Source of the DNA: Hellea sp.
GTDB lineage: Bacteria; Pseudomonadota; Alphaproteobacteria; Caulobacterales; Maricaulaceae
Assembly: GCA_020629135.1 (NCBI GenBank)
Contig: JAHDDX010000002.1
Coordinates: 1 to 64,000 of the forward strand
Length of the DNA stretch: 64,000 nucleotides
Direction: 5' to 3'
Shown in pieces: positions 8,316 to 17,224 of this stretch. The notes beneath the pieces are model-generated. The model saw nothing but the letters and a program-made list of their open reading frames with translations, ran no database searches and was not told where the DNA came from. Made by a program: the position numbers and the translations under genes. Numbering within the stretch: position 1 is the first letter of the stretch; every line of letters starts with the position of its first letter.

Positions 8316-10355
8316 TTAGTTGTGGTTGTGTGTACCACTTTGCTGGGAAGAATTTCCAGCTGCGTCAGTTGCTGTCACCGTATAACTATAAGAACGGTTT
8401 TTGCGGGCACCTGAGAAGCTTACGCTATGCGAAGTTCCAAGTGGTGAGGATACCGAAGTTGAACCGATGGTCACAGTACCAGTCGTAGGTTCATCCGTTG
8501 TCCAGGTCACATCAAAAGTTTTCCGGCCTGTTTGCGTAGACGAAACATCTGAAATCACAGGCGGCGTCGTATCCGTTCCACCTGTGCTTCCGTCGGCAAC
8601 ACTGACAGATTGCGTAGTCGAATTTGACGCGCCTTCATTATCTGTGACAGTTAATCTTACAGTATAGGTACCATCAGCCGCATAAGTATGGCTTGGATTT
8701 GTAGCCGTTGACGAATTACCGTCTCCGAAATCCCAGCTTCTGGAAGCGATGCTACCGTCGGAATCAGAACTTGAATCTGTGAAGTCACAGGTCAAATCTG
8801 TACAGTTTGAACTAAAGCTTGCACTTGGCGGATTATTCCCGCCCGTACCGCCGCCACAGCTATCGCCCACACCGATGGCACAATAAGACTCAATTACCGC
8901 GTCACGTTCTGCTGTTCCGTACAAATCCATAGCGGATTGGGAAACTGCCGCTAAGGCCGCGTCATATCCGGTCGAACTTGTGAAGTAGTTGACATTTGCG
9001 TGGTAATAAATCTGTTCCGCTTTATCCATGCCGATACCTGGCACTGTGTTCGAAGTTTTACCGCGCGGATGAGACCCGCCTTCGACAAGAAGGTAATAGG
9101 CCAGGTTGAAGATACCTGAATTTAAGTGAACACCACCATTATCGGTATTCGTACCTTCATAAACACGCTCGGGGAAATAGTCAGTAGACTGACCATCCAA
9201 AGTCGGATTGTTCATATAACGTAAGGCGTCGCCTGGTGTTCCCGGCGTTGTGATATCTTCACCGATCTTCCAGGTATTCGCGTTGATGCCACCTTCATTA
9301 AAGGCTTCAGCACTCGCACCAAAGATATCAGACATCGCCTCATTCAAAGCACCAGATTGATCCCGATAAATCAGATCAGATGTAAAGTCTGTAACGCCGT
9401 GCGCCAATTCGTGCGCAACCACATCCAGATCGCCGGAAAGCGGACTAAACTGAACACCGTCCCCTTCGCCGTAAAGCATCTGATTGTTAAACCAAGCTGC
9501 ATTATTCCAGTTATTTGGACAACGACGCGTACCACAAACATTCACACTGCTGACAAGAGTCATGCCGGCATTATTCAATGAGTCACGGCCGAATTTCGTG
9601 AAGAAATAGTCGTAAGTCACACCCGCAAAATCATGGGCATCCTGCGCATCTTGTGGCCCGCAATTTGAATTGGTTTCATTACAAACCAGAGTGCCTGGCA
9701 TTTTCCGGCTATTATAAACTTCACCATTCGCATCATAAGTATTGCGGTTTTTGGCTGTATGCACTTGTGGGTCGATCAATACGATTTCACCGGTCAATGC
9801 ATCTGTATAAACGTCATCTACAGCCCAATCGCTGCCCTTGGTATACTCGATTGTCGACTTCCAAGTCAGACGCACAACGTCATCTTTACCGACAGCATAG
9901 GCTTTCTCATGCTTGCCGTGCAAAAGGTAGTTGGCAACGCCCATTTCATTTGCAGCACCGGCTAACGCGACATCTGCATCAACTTTCGCTTTTGATGCAA
10001 CACCACGGGTCTCACCCACCCGGCCATTGATCAAATTGATGTTGCCTTCCGGTCCAACATGCATGACAATATCCGCACCGCGAATTTTCTGTCCACGAAT
10101 GGTTTGATCCATACGTATATGGTTCACTCCCCGTTTATCTTTCTTTGATGTTTTGACGGAAAAGGATTGTCCCAAAGCATTTCGAGCCGCAGCTTGAGCT
10201 TTTTGACTTAGGTCGCTTTGTGTCAGCGAAGCTGCATTTTCAATTTTCCCGTTATTAGTTTTTTTCCAAATATTTTTGGCATGCGCGGTCCCCGTTACAG
10301 CAAACGTCATCGCAGCTACGGTCGTTAGCAGCGATAGTTTTCTTAAGGTTGTCAT
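8316..10355 (-). CDS. Secreted M4 (thermolysin-like) metalloprotease with PKD domain
   Basis: 679 residues. Signal peptide 1-26 (AHA/KN cleavage). Residues about 40-200 are the FTP/PepSY propeptide that keeps the enzyme inactive. The peptidase domain holds HELAH at 315-319 (zinc ligands, catalytic Glu316) and NEAMSD at 338-343 supplying the third ligand, Glu339. A PKD domain (about 512-590, with SWDFGDG) and a fibronectin-III-like domain (about 597-675) follow. This order matches vibriolysin-type enzymes exported through the general secretion and type II routes. An alternative for the last domain is a bare linker. Confidence 0.95.
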   Translation of the reverse strand: MTTLRKLSLLTTVAAMTFAVTGTAHAKNIWKKTNNGKIENAASLTQSDLSQKAQAAARNALGQSFSVKTSKKDKRGVNHIRMDQTIRGQKIRGADIVMHVGPEGNINLINGRVGETRGVASKAKVDADVALAGAANEMGVANYLLHGKHEKAYAVGKDDVVRLTWKSTIEYTKGSDWAVDDVYTDALTGEIVLIDPQVHTAKNRNTYDANGEVYNSRKMPGTLVCNETNSNCGPQDAQDAHDFAGVTYDYFFTKFGRDSLNNAGMTLVSSVNVCGTRRCPNNWNNAAWFNNQMLYGEGDGVQFSPLSGDLDVVAHELAHGVTDFTSDLIYRDQSGALNEAMSDIFGASAEAFNEGGINANTWKIGEDITTPGTPGDALRYMNNPTLDGQSTDYFPERVYEGTNTDNGGVHLNSGIFNLAYYLLVEGGSHPRGKTSNTVPGIGMDKAEQIYYHANVNYFTSSTGYDAALAAVSQSAMDLYGTAERDAVIESYCAIGVGDSCGGGTGGNNPPSASFSSNCTDLTCDFTDSSSDSDGSIASRSWDFGDGNSSTATNPSHTYAADGTYTVRLTVTDNEGASNSTTQSVSVADGSTGGTDTTPPVISDVSSTQTGRKTFDVTWTTDEPTTGTVTIGSTSVSSPLGTSHSVSFSGARKNRSYSYTVTATDAAGNSSQQSGTHNHN

Positions 10356-10563
10356 TAGTTATTTCCTCCACTTTTTTTGACCTCGTTTGGGTACAGCCTG
10401 TCATCATAATGTCAAACGGAAACGTCACCAAAATGTAATGAAATTGTAACAATATCAATTGGTAGCAAATCCGCAGAACGCCACAACCAATGATAGAACA
10501 CACTGTAAACCTAATCCTAACCCTCTGTTGTTAGAAACACCCAGATAACACTGGGGATTTGGC

Positions 10564-11424
10564 ATGTCAGCCGCTCGAAAATCGGTCAACGACCGACAAA
10601 ACATCATTCCAGCCATTCCACGCGGTGGCGATCGGCGCGCCACGCCGCGGCCCGGCAAAGACTGGCGGGTCAATCCGCGTTCCTATGAATTTATCGGGGC
10701 GACATTTGACCCTCTCTCCCCCTTGCAGACCTTGTCACGCGCCAAATGGATGACCACTGAACATGGCTTTCGCTATATTGTGACGCCGAATGTTGATCAC
10801 CTCGTACGCCTCTGGAAAGAGCCGGACGTTTTTCTTCCTCTGTACGAAGCCTCATGGCTGAGCGTTTGCGACAGCCGGATCCTGGAGCTCTTGGCCGGCC
10901 TTTCAGGTATTCCCCTCAAAGCCGTGCCGGGATCTGACCTGACCGTTCAATTGTTCGAGAATGTGATCGAAAAGGATCAGCCCATTACCGTGATTGGCGC
11001 AGATGACGAGATCATCGAAAACATCAAGAAACTCTACGGCATTCGTACCATTCATCACTACGAACCGCCTATGGGACTGCGCAACAAGCCCGACGAAGTC
11101 GCCAAATGCGCGGAATTCATTGCTAAACACCCGGCCCGCTATGTGTTTATTTGTGTGGGTTCACCGCAACAGGAAATGGTCGCCAAGGCCTGCGCTGATC
11201 GCGGGGATTGTGTCGGCTTGGGACTTTGTGTCGGGGCCAGCCTTGAATTCCTCACGGGCAGGACAAAACGGGCACCAAAATGGATGCAACAAGCCCGTCT
11301 GGAATGGCTGTTTCGCCTGATGTCCGAACCGCGCCGCCTATGGAAACGCTACCTCGTCGAAGGGCCCAAGATTTTTTGGCTTTGGGCACGATGGTGCCTG
11401 GGCAAGCGGTTGAGCGTAAAGTAA
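10564..11424 (+). CDS. WecG/TagA/CpsF family glycosyltransferase
   Basis: 286 residues. The family transfers an N-acetylmannosamine-type sugar onto a lipid-linked acceptor at the inner face of the membrane. Visible motifs: TPNVDH (74-79), CDSR (102-105), FICVGSPQQE, and the C-terminal RAPKWMQQARLEWLFRL, conserved as the membrane-touching appendage. The first 40 residues are basic and not conserved. No other polysaccharide genes are nearby, so this is an orphan; the acceptor is unknown. GGGG upstream of the ATG is the likely ribosome binding site. Confidence 0.88.
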   Translation: MSAARKSVNDRQNIIPAIPRGGDRRATPRPGKDWRVNPRSYEFIGATFDPLSPLQTLSRAKWMTTEHGFRYIVTPNVDHLVRLWKEPDVFLPLYEASWLSVCDSRILELLAGLSGIPLKAVPGSDLTVQLFENVIEKDQPITVIGADDEIIENIKKLYGIRTIHHYEPPMGLRNKPDEVAKCAEFIAKHPARYVFICVGSPQQEMVAKACADRGDCVGLGLCVGASLEFLTGRTKRAPKWMQQARLEWLFRLMSEPRRLWKRYLVEGPKIFWLWARWCLGKRLSVK

Positions 11425-11448
11425 AAAACCGAAATTTAATCTTCTGTG

Positions 11449-12675
11449 TTATTCTGTGAAGATTTCATCTAATGACAACCCATTTCGCTGATTTACAACG
11501 TGGTTAAGGAGACCATGTACTTGGTCATCTATGTTTATTACACGAAATTTTTCGCGAAAGATTGCCTCCCCCAAACTCTGAACGAGCTTGCTAACCAGTT
11601 CGTCAAGAAAACTAGACCCCGCAGTATCAACATCGACAAAATCCAACACAATCTTCTCATCAATCATTGGTACTAACAACTCAATTTTATTTCGCAACTG
11701 CGCAGCGTCTTTTCTGAACTTGGTTTGCTTACACTCGTCCAATATGTTCATAATATTGTCAGCCTCATCAAACGAACTGATATAAGTCGAAATTGGCTCA
11801 TGGTATAATCGGGTTTTTCGCATATCAATGGGGTTGTTTGTATTGAACAACAAATTTACTACTGTGCCTTGAAAAAATACAACGTTGCGGAGTGTGCCTG
11901 ATTTGGGATTGATATATCTCGCCGCATCACCACTCCATATCTGCATTAACCCTTGGTTTTGCCGAATAAGTTCAGTACATCCAAACAAACCGTTACCCTG
12001 CCCTCTTCCGCTTGTAACTCCTTTGATCAGTGCTAGTTCCAAAGAGCGTTTATGACTTATTTCTTCTCCAGGCGCGATGTTCCCTGAATTTAATTCTTCT
12101 TCGATCAAATCTTTGTTTTCAAGAAAAGCCTCACGAATTCCAATTCCTGAATCACCTACCGAAAGTTCTAAAGTGTGTTTTCTGGGATAAAATTGCCGGC
12201 AGAAATACCCGTGGCTTTTTGAATGCAGTTCTACGTTATCAATAATTTCGCCGACAGCCCATTCAATTGCTGCAAACGAAACTGGGTCCGTGGGAACGTT
12301 CCGTGCTATAAAATCAGTTATTTCGTGAGCAGCATTATTTCCAAGATCCTTGTCTATTCTTGTTGCGCATAGAAACCTATGAGACCTATCTCGCCTACGA
12401 AATCCTTCCGGACGATCTATTCCAAGGGCAGTGAATACATCCAACCTGCTTATATAGTCCAGAATATCATCTGCGCCCTCAAAAATTACTTCTGCTCCTT
12501 TCAAATGGATTTGCTCTGAAAGAAGTAAAATAGCGTTTATGGCGCTAGGAAAAATAAAGCATCGACCGAAATTGAAGATGACGGTATCATCGTGACCAAT
12601 ATCGGAAACATTTACCCTCCGACTGATTTCATAAAAATTACAATCTCCATGAATTCTGATCTTGTGCTCTGTCAT
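11449..12675 (-). CDS. STAS-like / GHKL ATPase / DUF4325 fusion protein
   Basis: 408 residues, no signal or membrane segment. Three parts can be seen. Residues 1-90 look STAS-like (strand-helix pattern, GAEVIFEGAD). Residues about 115-280 are a GHKL ATPase: N box GEIIDNVELH (Asn147), G1 box DSGIG (175-179), glycine-rich lid GRGQGNGLFG (223-232). Residues about 330-395 match the STAS-like DUF4325 type (KIVLDFVDVDTAGSSFLDEL). No histidine phosphorylation box and no receiver, so it is not a classical sensor kinase; it resembles an anti-sigma kinase and its antagonist joined in one chain. Function unknown. The gene is A/T-rich compared with its neighbours and stands alone, suggesting acquisition. 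Confidence 0.7.
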   Translation of the reverse strand: MTEHKIRIHGDCNFYEISRRVNVSDIGHDDTVIFNFGRCFIFPSAINAILLLSEQIHLKGAEVIFEGADDILDYISRLDVFTALGIDRPEGFRRRDRSHRFLCATRIDKDLGNNAAHEITDFIARNVPTDPVSFAAIEWAVGEIIDNVELHSKSHGYFCRQFYPRKHTLELSVGDSGIGIREAFLENKDLIEEELNSGNIAPGEEISHKRSLELALIKGVTSGRGQGNGLFGCTELIRQNQGLMQIWSGDAARYINPKSGTLRNVVFFQGTVVNLLFNTNNPIDMRKTRLYHEPISTYISSFDEADNIMNILDECKQTKFRKDAAQLRNKIELLVPMIDEKIVLDFVDVDTAGSSFLDELVSKLVQSLGEAIFREKFRVINIDDQVHGLLNHVVNQRNGLSLDEIFTE

Positions 12676-12732
12676 TATTCACCAGCCAAATTTTCCAGAG
12701 TAATATCCAAAGACAATACAGTTTCCTATAGT

Positions 12733-12756
12733 AAAAAAACCGGGCACAAGGCCCGG
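12733..12756 (-). terminator. Rho-independent terminator of the phasin-like gene
   Basis: CCGGGC/GCCCGG stem (12740-12745, 12751-12756), loop ACAAG, with seven A on the plus strand giving the minus-strand T-run. The sequence is nearly identical to the terminator behind rpsP. Confidence 0.85.
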
Positions 12757-12840
12757 CTTCATTCAGCGAATGCGATGGGGAGATCGTAAAGAGTTTAAAA
12801 GGCCCGCTTTTACTCTTTGGTCCGCCGAATTTATTAGAAT

Positions 12841-13455
12841 TTATTGAGCAGGTTTCACAGCCTGAGCCACAGCGGCCTTCGCTTTGGCCAGCTTCTCAAC
12901 CTTGTCATCCGTTTTGAATAGTTGAGCCTGAGCCGCATCGACCGTTTCAGCCACAGTTTCGACAACGTCTTCAATCTTATCCTGGGTGTCCTCGACGAGG
13001 TCTTCGACTTTTTCACTGACAGTTTCAGCCGCCGCTTTAACAGATTTACGAGCTGATTTAGCTTTTGCCGCTGCGGTCTTTTTGGCTTTTTTGGACAATT
13101 TATCCAGAGTTTCAGTCAGCTCTTCGAGTTCAGCTTCCAGAGTCGCAACTTTACCTTTGGCACCAGCCGGCAGCAGGCCTTTGGCGAATTCTACGCGCTT
13201 GGCGTGACGGCGCTCAAGACCTTGCTTGTAGCTATCAAACCAGCCGCCAGATTGCTGTTCCAGGGTCTCACCTTTGGCGACCAGATCGCCAAAGAATTTC
13301 TGACCCAATTCGCGGTTCTTTTCGATGCGATTGGTCAGACGGTCATAGGCCAGACTGTGCAAGCCGACATAGGCCAGTGCACTACGACGGATGATAGATG
13401 TTTTCGCAGGCTTGGCTGCGGTTTTGGTTTTACGGGATTTGGTTGTTGTCGCCAT
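12841..13455 (-). CDS. Phasin-like / histone-H1-like protein
   Basis: 204 residues from the ATG at 13455, chosen because GGAG lies six bases upstream (that GGAG is itself inside an in-frame alternative start at 13467). A basic Lys/Thr/Ala N-terminus precedes a helical core (about 25-75: ALAYVGLHSLAYDRL, KFFGDLVAKGETLE), then long amphipathic coiled-coil and Lys/Ala repeats (KSARKSVKAAAETVSEKVEDL). This resembles phasins of the PhaI granule-associated type that coat polyhydroxyalkanoate granules, and may also touch DNA through the basic tails. No PHA synthase or depolymerase is in the window. Confidence 0.6.
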   Translation of the reverse strand: MATTTKSRKTKTAAKPAKTSIIRRSALAYVGLHSLAYDRLTNRIEKNRELGQKFFGDLVAKGETLEQQSGGWFDSYKQGLERRHAKRVEFAKGLLPAGAKGKVATLEAELEELTETLDKLSKKAKKTAAAKAKSARKSVKAAAETVSEKVEDLVEDTQDKIEDVVETVAETVDAAQAQLFKTDDKVEKLAKAKAAVAQAVKPAQ

Positions 13456-13533
13456 TTTCGACTCCATGAATTGAATTTCTAGGATGGAATCTAGCGCTGA
13501 AAATTAGAAAGGGCGTCCTAATCTGATACAAAT

Positions 13534-14448
13534 TTAAGGGTCTTTGACCGACTGCCTTACGATTTTCGCGCGAAGGTCCGGGCCGTCATGGCTCCACCCC
13601 GGCGCGTAGAAGATATATTTGAGCTTATCCGTAAATTTATCGGCCCGTTTCACATCTCGCCAGATCGCCGCATATTCATGGGTGATGACATAGGCGGGGT
13701 TATAGCTGTCGATATTCTTCGTCAGACCATATTCCGGCGGATCAAAGTCTTTCTCCTCGGAAAACGTCCCGAAAATCCGGTCCCAGATAATAAAAATCCC
13801 GGCATGATTTCGGTCCAGGTAACGCGGTTGCGAGGCATGATGCACACGGTGATGTGACGCCGTATTGAATATATACTCAATCGGTGCCGGGAGTTTGCGC
13901 ACCAGTTCCGTATGGGTCCAGTATTGATAGATCAGATTGACGCTGGTCATGATGAAAATCATCACGGGATCAAAGCCCAGAACCGGCAACCAGATCCAGA
14001 AAAAATATTTATGCAGACGCTCCCCGATGCCCTGCCGGAGGGCGGTGCCGTAATTCAGATATTGCGAGGAATGATGCTGCACATGTCCGGCCCAGAACAG
14101 GCGCACTTCATGGTTCATCCGGTGAAACCAGTAATAGGTGATATCATCGGCAAAAAACAGGATCGCCCAGGCCCACCACTGGCGACCGACCACATCCCGA
14201 AGACCAAGCCAGTTCGCCTCATGCACATAAAAAAGCGCCAGGAACGCCAGCGTTTTCGGAATAATATCAACCAGGATTGACGCGAGCGCCATGGAAAGCG
14301 ACGTCCACATATCCTTATTGTGGTAAAGCTCGAGGTTTTTCTTTCGGTCGATCCAGATTTCGACCAGCAGGATCCCGATAAACAGCGGCAGGGCCAGGAT
14401 CAAAAGCTGGTCATTGAGGACTTTGTTCAACGCATCAGAAAAGGTCAT
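13534..14448 (-). CDS. Sterol desaturase / fatty acid hydroxylase family protein
   Basis: 304 residues from the ATG at 14448; the open frame continues upstream into rpsP but that extension is basic and lies over the rpsP terminator, so it is rejected. A multi-pass membrane protein with the eight-histidine di-iron signature: HRMNH, HVQHHSS and HHRVHHAS, spread over about 130 residues. Members hydroxylate or desaturate lipids (sterols, fatty acids, carotenoids, ornithine lipids) at the inner membrane; the substrate here cannot be told. It lies downstream of rpsP but behind a terminator, so it probably has its own promoter. Confidence 0.88.
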   Translation of the reverse strand: MTFSDALNKVLNDQLLILALPLFIGILLVEIWIDRKKNLELYHNKDMWTSLSMALASILVDIIPKTLAFLALFYVHEANWLGLRDVVGRQWWAWAILFFADDITYYWFHRMNHEVRLFWAGHVQHHSSQYLNYGTALRQGIGERLHKYFFWIWLPVLGFDPVMIFIMTSVNLIYQYWTHTELVRKLPAPIEYIFNTASHHRVHHASQPRYLDRNHAGIFIIWDRIFGTFSEEKDFDPPEYGLTKNIDSYNPAYVITHEYAAIWRDVKRADKFTDKLKYIFYAPGWSHDGPDLRAKIVRQSVKDP

Positions 14449-14483
14449 AGGCCGACCATATTTCAAATTCTGGTCCGAGCAAC

Positions 14484-14508
14484 AAAAAAAACCGGGCACG
14501 AGGCCCGG
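14484..14508 (-). terminator. Rho-independent terminator of the ffh-rpsP unit
   Basis: CCGGGC/GCCCGG stem (14492-14497, 14503-14508), loop ACGAG, preceded on the plus strand by a run of A that reads as T on the minus strand. It ends the unit just after rpsP. Confidence 0.85.
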
Positions 14509-14533
14509 CTTATTATTCGAATAAGAAGAGAAA

Positions 14534-15028
14534 CTATTCTTCTTCAGATTTCGCTTCTTCAGCAGGCGCTTCTTCAGCAGCATCCTCAGCCGGTGCAGCC
14601 TCTTCGGCTTCAGCCGCTTTTGCAGCTTCTTCAGCGGCCTTAGCAGCTTCTTCAGCTGCGGCTTTGGCTTCTTCTTCAGCCGCCTTGCGCGCTTCTTCTT
14701 TTTCTTTTTTCTCTTCGATCAGCTGCAGGGCTTTCGCACCTGGCTTACCTTTTTCCGGGTTGTTACCTGGCTTCCAGTCCCAAAGGCCAGCAGCGCCGAG
14801 GAAACGGGCTACGCGCTCAGTTGGACGGGCGCCTTTACCCAGCCATTCTTTACATTTTTCAACGTCCAGCTTGACCCGGTCTTCGCTGTCTTTTGGCAGC
14901 ATTGGGTTGTATGATCCGACGCGGTCGATGAAGCGGCCATCACGTGGCGCGCGGCTGTCTGCGACAACGATACGGTAATATGGACGTTTTTTGGCGCCGT
15001 GACGGGCCAGTCTGAGTTTGAGTGCCAT
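14534..15028 (-). CDS. rpsP: 30S ribosomal protein S16 with long acidic C-terminal tail
   Basis: 164 residues. Residues 1-80 are a normal S16 ([43 protein letters not shown]) that binds 16S rRNA in the small subunit. From about 105 on there is a Glu/Ala/Lys-rich repeat tail of about 60 residues ([20 protein letters not shown]), much longer than the 80-90 residue form of most bacteria but of a kind seen in alphaproteobacteria. It is 29 bases behind ffh. The usual rimM-trmD-rplS do not follow; a terminator does. Confidence 0.97.
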   Translation of the reverse strand: MALKLRLARHGAKKRPYYRIVVADSRAPRDGRFIDRVGSYNPMLPKDSEDRVKLDVEKCKEWLGKGARPTERVARFLGAAGLWDWKPGNNPEKGKPGAKALQLIEEKKEKEEARKAAEEEAKAAAEEAAKAAEEAAKAAEAEEAAPAEDAAEEAPAEEAKSEEE

Positions 15029-15057
15029 TTTTCTATCCTATGTTTATGACGTTCAAT

Positions 15058-16611
15058 TTATTTCTTGGGTTTTGGTCCGCCCAATCCGGGTAGACCGCCC
15101 CCACCCAGACCTGGCAGCTTGCCGCCACCCAGGCCCGGTAATCCTTTGGGCATTTGTTTTTTCATGTCTTCGAGCATTTTCGGGTCGATATCGGCCGGGT
15201 TCGGCATGCCTTTCGGCATTCCTGGCATTCCGCCGCCGCCCATCATTTGCCCCATCAGGCCTTTCATGCCGCCCTTGCCGAGCTTTTTCATCATGTCGGA
15301 CATTTGGCGATGCATCTTCAAAAGCTTGTTGACTTCCTGCACGCTCATGCCGGATCCGGCGGCAATCCGTTTTTTGCGCGACGCTTTGATCTTGAGCGGG
15401 TTCTTACGCTCCCATGGGGTCATGGAAAGGATGATGGCCTGCTGCTGTTTCAAAAGCTTATCATCAACGCCGCCCGCCGCATCGAGCTGCTTTTTCATCT
15501 TGCCCATGCCGGGCATCATTTTCATCAATCCGCCCAGGCCGCCCATTTTCTGCATCTGGCCGAGCTGTTTGCCAAGGTCATCCAGATCGAACGACCCTTT
15601 TTCCATTTTCTTGGCGAGCTTTTCAGCCTCTTTCTGGTCGATGACTTCTGCAGCCTTCTCAACCAGAGAGACCACATCGCCTTGACCCAGAATACGTCCC
15701 GCCAAGCGCCGCGCGTCAAAAGCCTCGAGACCATCAAGCTTCTCGCCCGTTCCCAGGAATTTAATCGGCAGGCCAGTGACGGCCCGCATTGACAAAGCGG
15801 CACCGCCGCGGCCATCGCCGTCAATCCGTGTCAGCACCAGACCCGTCAGCGGCAATTGCGCATGGAAACGCTTGGCGGTTTCAACGGCGTCCTGACCGGT
15901 CAGGGCATCTGCCACCAATAGTGTTTCAATCGGGTTAGCCGTTTTGGCAATATCCTCGACTTCGGCCATAAGCTCTTCGTCGATCGTCGTCCGACCCGCG
16001 GTATCCAGGAAAACCACATCAAAGCCGCCGAGCTTACCCTGCTCCATGGCCCGTTTCGCGATGTCTCGCGCAGATTGTCCCTGTATGATCGGCAGGAAAT
16101 CGACCCCGGCCTGTTCCGCCAGAATACCGAGCTGTTCCATCGCCGCCGGACGGCGGGTATCCAGCGAGGCCAAAAGGACTTTCTTCTTGCCCTTTTCCTT
16201 GAGGAATTTGGCGATCTTACCGGTCGTGGTGGTTTTACCTGAACCTTGCAGACCGGCCATAAGAATGGCCACCGGTGGTCGGCCCGCCAGGTTAAGCTCA
16301 GACGCCCGCAGCGCCGCCTCAATATCAGCGTCTTCTTCGCTCAGCGTCCCGCCCAGCATTTCGACCAGGCCGTCATGGACGATCTTGACGATCTGCTGGC
16401 CCGGCTTAACGGCCTTGATGACCTTTTCGCCGACAGCTTCTTCTTTGACCTTGCTGATGAAATCCTTGACGACCGGCAGGGCGACATCCGCCTCAAGCAA
16501 GGCAACGCGGATTTCGCGCATGGCCGCACTGACATCCTTTTCCGACAGCGCACCGCGGCCTGTCAGATTGTCAAATACGCCCGATAATTTATCGCCTAAG
16601 GCTTCAAACAT
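15058..16611 (-). CDS. ffh: Signal recognition particle protein Ffh (SRP54)
   Basis: 517 residues. N domain (1-90), GTPase G domain with GLQGSGKTTTTGK (P-loop), DTAGR and TRIDGDGRGG, then the Met-rich M domain (about 300-455) that binds 4.5S RNA and signal sequences. The C-terminus carries Gly/Pro/Met/Leu repeats (GLPGLGGGKLPGLGGGGLPG), longer than in E. coli. With 4.5S RNA it targets nascent membrane proteins to FtsY. It is transcribed ahead of rpsP; no 4.5S RNA gene is seen nearby. Confidence 0.97.
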   Translation of the reverse strand: MFEALGDKLSGVFDNLTGRGALSEKDVSAAMREIRVALLEADVALPVVKDFISKVKEEAVGEKVIKAVKPGQQIVKIVHDGLVEMLGGTLSEEDADIEAALRASELNLAGRPPVAILMAGLQGSGKTTTTGKIAKFLKEKGKKKVLLASLDTRRPAAMEQLGILAEQAGVDFLPIIQGQSARDIAKRAMEQGKLGGFDVVFLDTAGRTTIDEELMAEVEDIAKTANPIETLLVADALTGQDAVETAKRFHAQLPLTGLVLTRIDGDGRGGAALSMRAVTGLPIKFLGTGEKLDGLEAFDARRLAGRILGQGDVVSLVEKAAEVIDQKEAEKLAKKMEKGSFDLDDLGKQLGQMQKMGGLGGLMKMMPGMGKMKKQLDAAGGVDDKLLKQQQAIILSMTPWERKNPLKIKASRKKRIAAGSGMSVQEVNKLLKMHRQMSDMMKKLGKGGMKGLMGQMMGGGGMPGMPKGMPNPADIDPKMLEDMKKQMPKGLPGLGGGKLPGLGGGGLPGLGGPKPKK

Positions 16612-16630
16612 TCTGGTCCAACTTTCTCAC

Positions 16631-16690
16631 CCTTCGTCAAGCTCAGGATGAGGAAAGTTGATTCGGTCCTCATGCTGAGCCTGACGAAGC
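16631..16690. repeat. REP-like inverted repeat
   Basis: Left arm 16631-16653 and right arm 16668-16690 are inverted copies matching at 20 of 23 positions, around a 14-base spacer. The core CTCATxCTGAGCxTGACGAAG is of a type widely scattered between alphaproteobacterial genes. It stands in the 253-base region upstream of ffh. Confidence 0.65.
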
Positions 16691-16864
16691 ATGCTCCAAA
16701 CCACACAGCACCCTAAGCCCCGGTGGATGATCACATCGACCGGAGGACCCCGCCTGCATCATCCATTAAAATGGGATCGCACAGGTCAGAGCGCAAATCA
16801 GGAGATTGCGCGGAATTTGGAGGGCCTATATGGCGTTATAAAACGCCTGTCAAACTTAATTTGA

Positions 16865-17224
16865 TCAGATCGCGATCAGCAGGGCCACTAGCGCCGCGGC
16901 GCCGATTGCCAGTTTCTTTTGCGGACTGCTGCGGCGTGTGCCGTAGACTTCGCTGACAAAGTGTTCGCAGTTATAACTATAAGGATTATAGCGTTTGCCG
17001 ATTAGCGCCCTTGCCCGCGCCAAAACGCGGTCAGAGTCCATACCGTTTAAAGGACCGTGATTTTTGAGCTTACCGCCATCGGTAAAGGTTCTGACACTTT
17101 CCTCATATACACCGCCGCGTCGCCGAGAATTCGAAATTACCCGTCCGGTCTCTGTCATGATACCCTCATGCAGAATACCGCCTTTAACGCGAACACTTAC
17201 AATGTCACCTGGCCGATACCACAT
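16865..17224 (-). CDS. LRAT-like (NlpC/P60 superfamily) protein with C-terminal membrane anchor
   Basis: 119 residues. The lecithin-retinol-acyltransferase signature is present in order: His19 in GILHEG and Cys86 in YNCEHFV, the pair that forms the thiol acyl-enzyme in this circularly permuted papain-like fold. Residues 104-119 (LAIGAAALVALLIAI) are a tail anchor at the extreme C-terminus, as in eukaryotic LRAT/HRASLS proteins. Phospholipid acyltransferase or phospholipase activity is inferred from the family; the bacterial substrate is unknown. Monocistronic. Confidence 0.8.
   Translation of the reverse strand: MWYRPGDIVSVRVKGGILHEGIMTETGRVISNSRRRGGVYEESVRTFTDGGKLKNHGPLNGMDSDRVLARARALIGKRYNPYSYNCEHFVSEVYGTRRSSPQKKLAIGAAALVALLIAI

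Noticed and set aside
13588-14643. Plus-strand frames opposite the hydroxylase and rpsP genes
   Set aside because: They are reading shadows of the well-supported minus-strand genes.
15065-16651. Long plus-strand frames over ffh
   Set aside because: Shadow of the SRP54 reading frame; Pro-rich only because the Gly/Met codons of ffh are read backwards.
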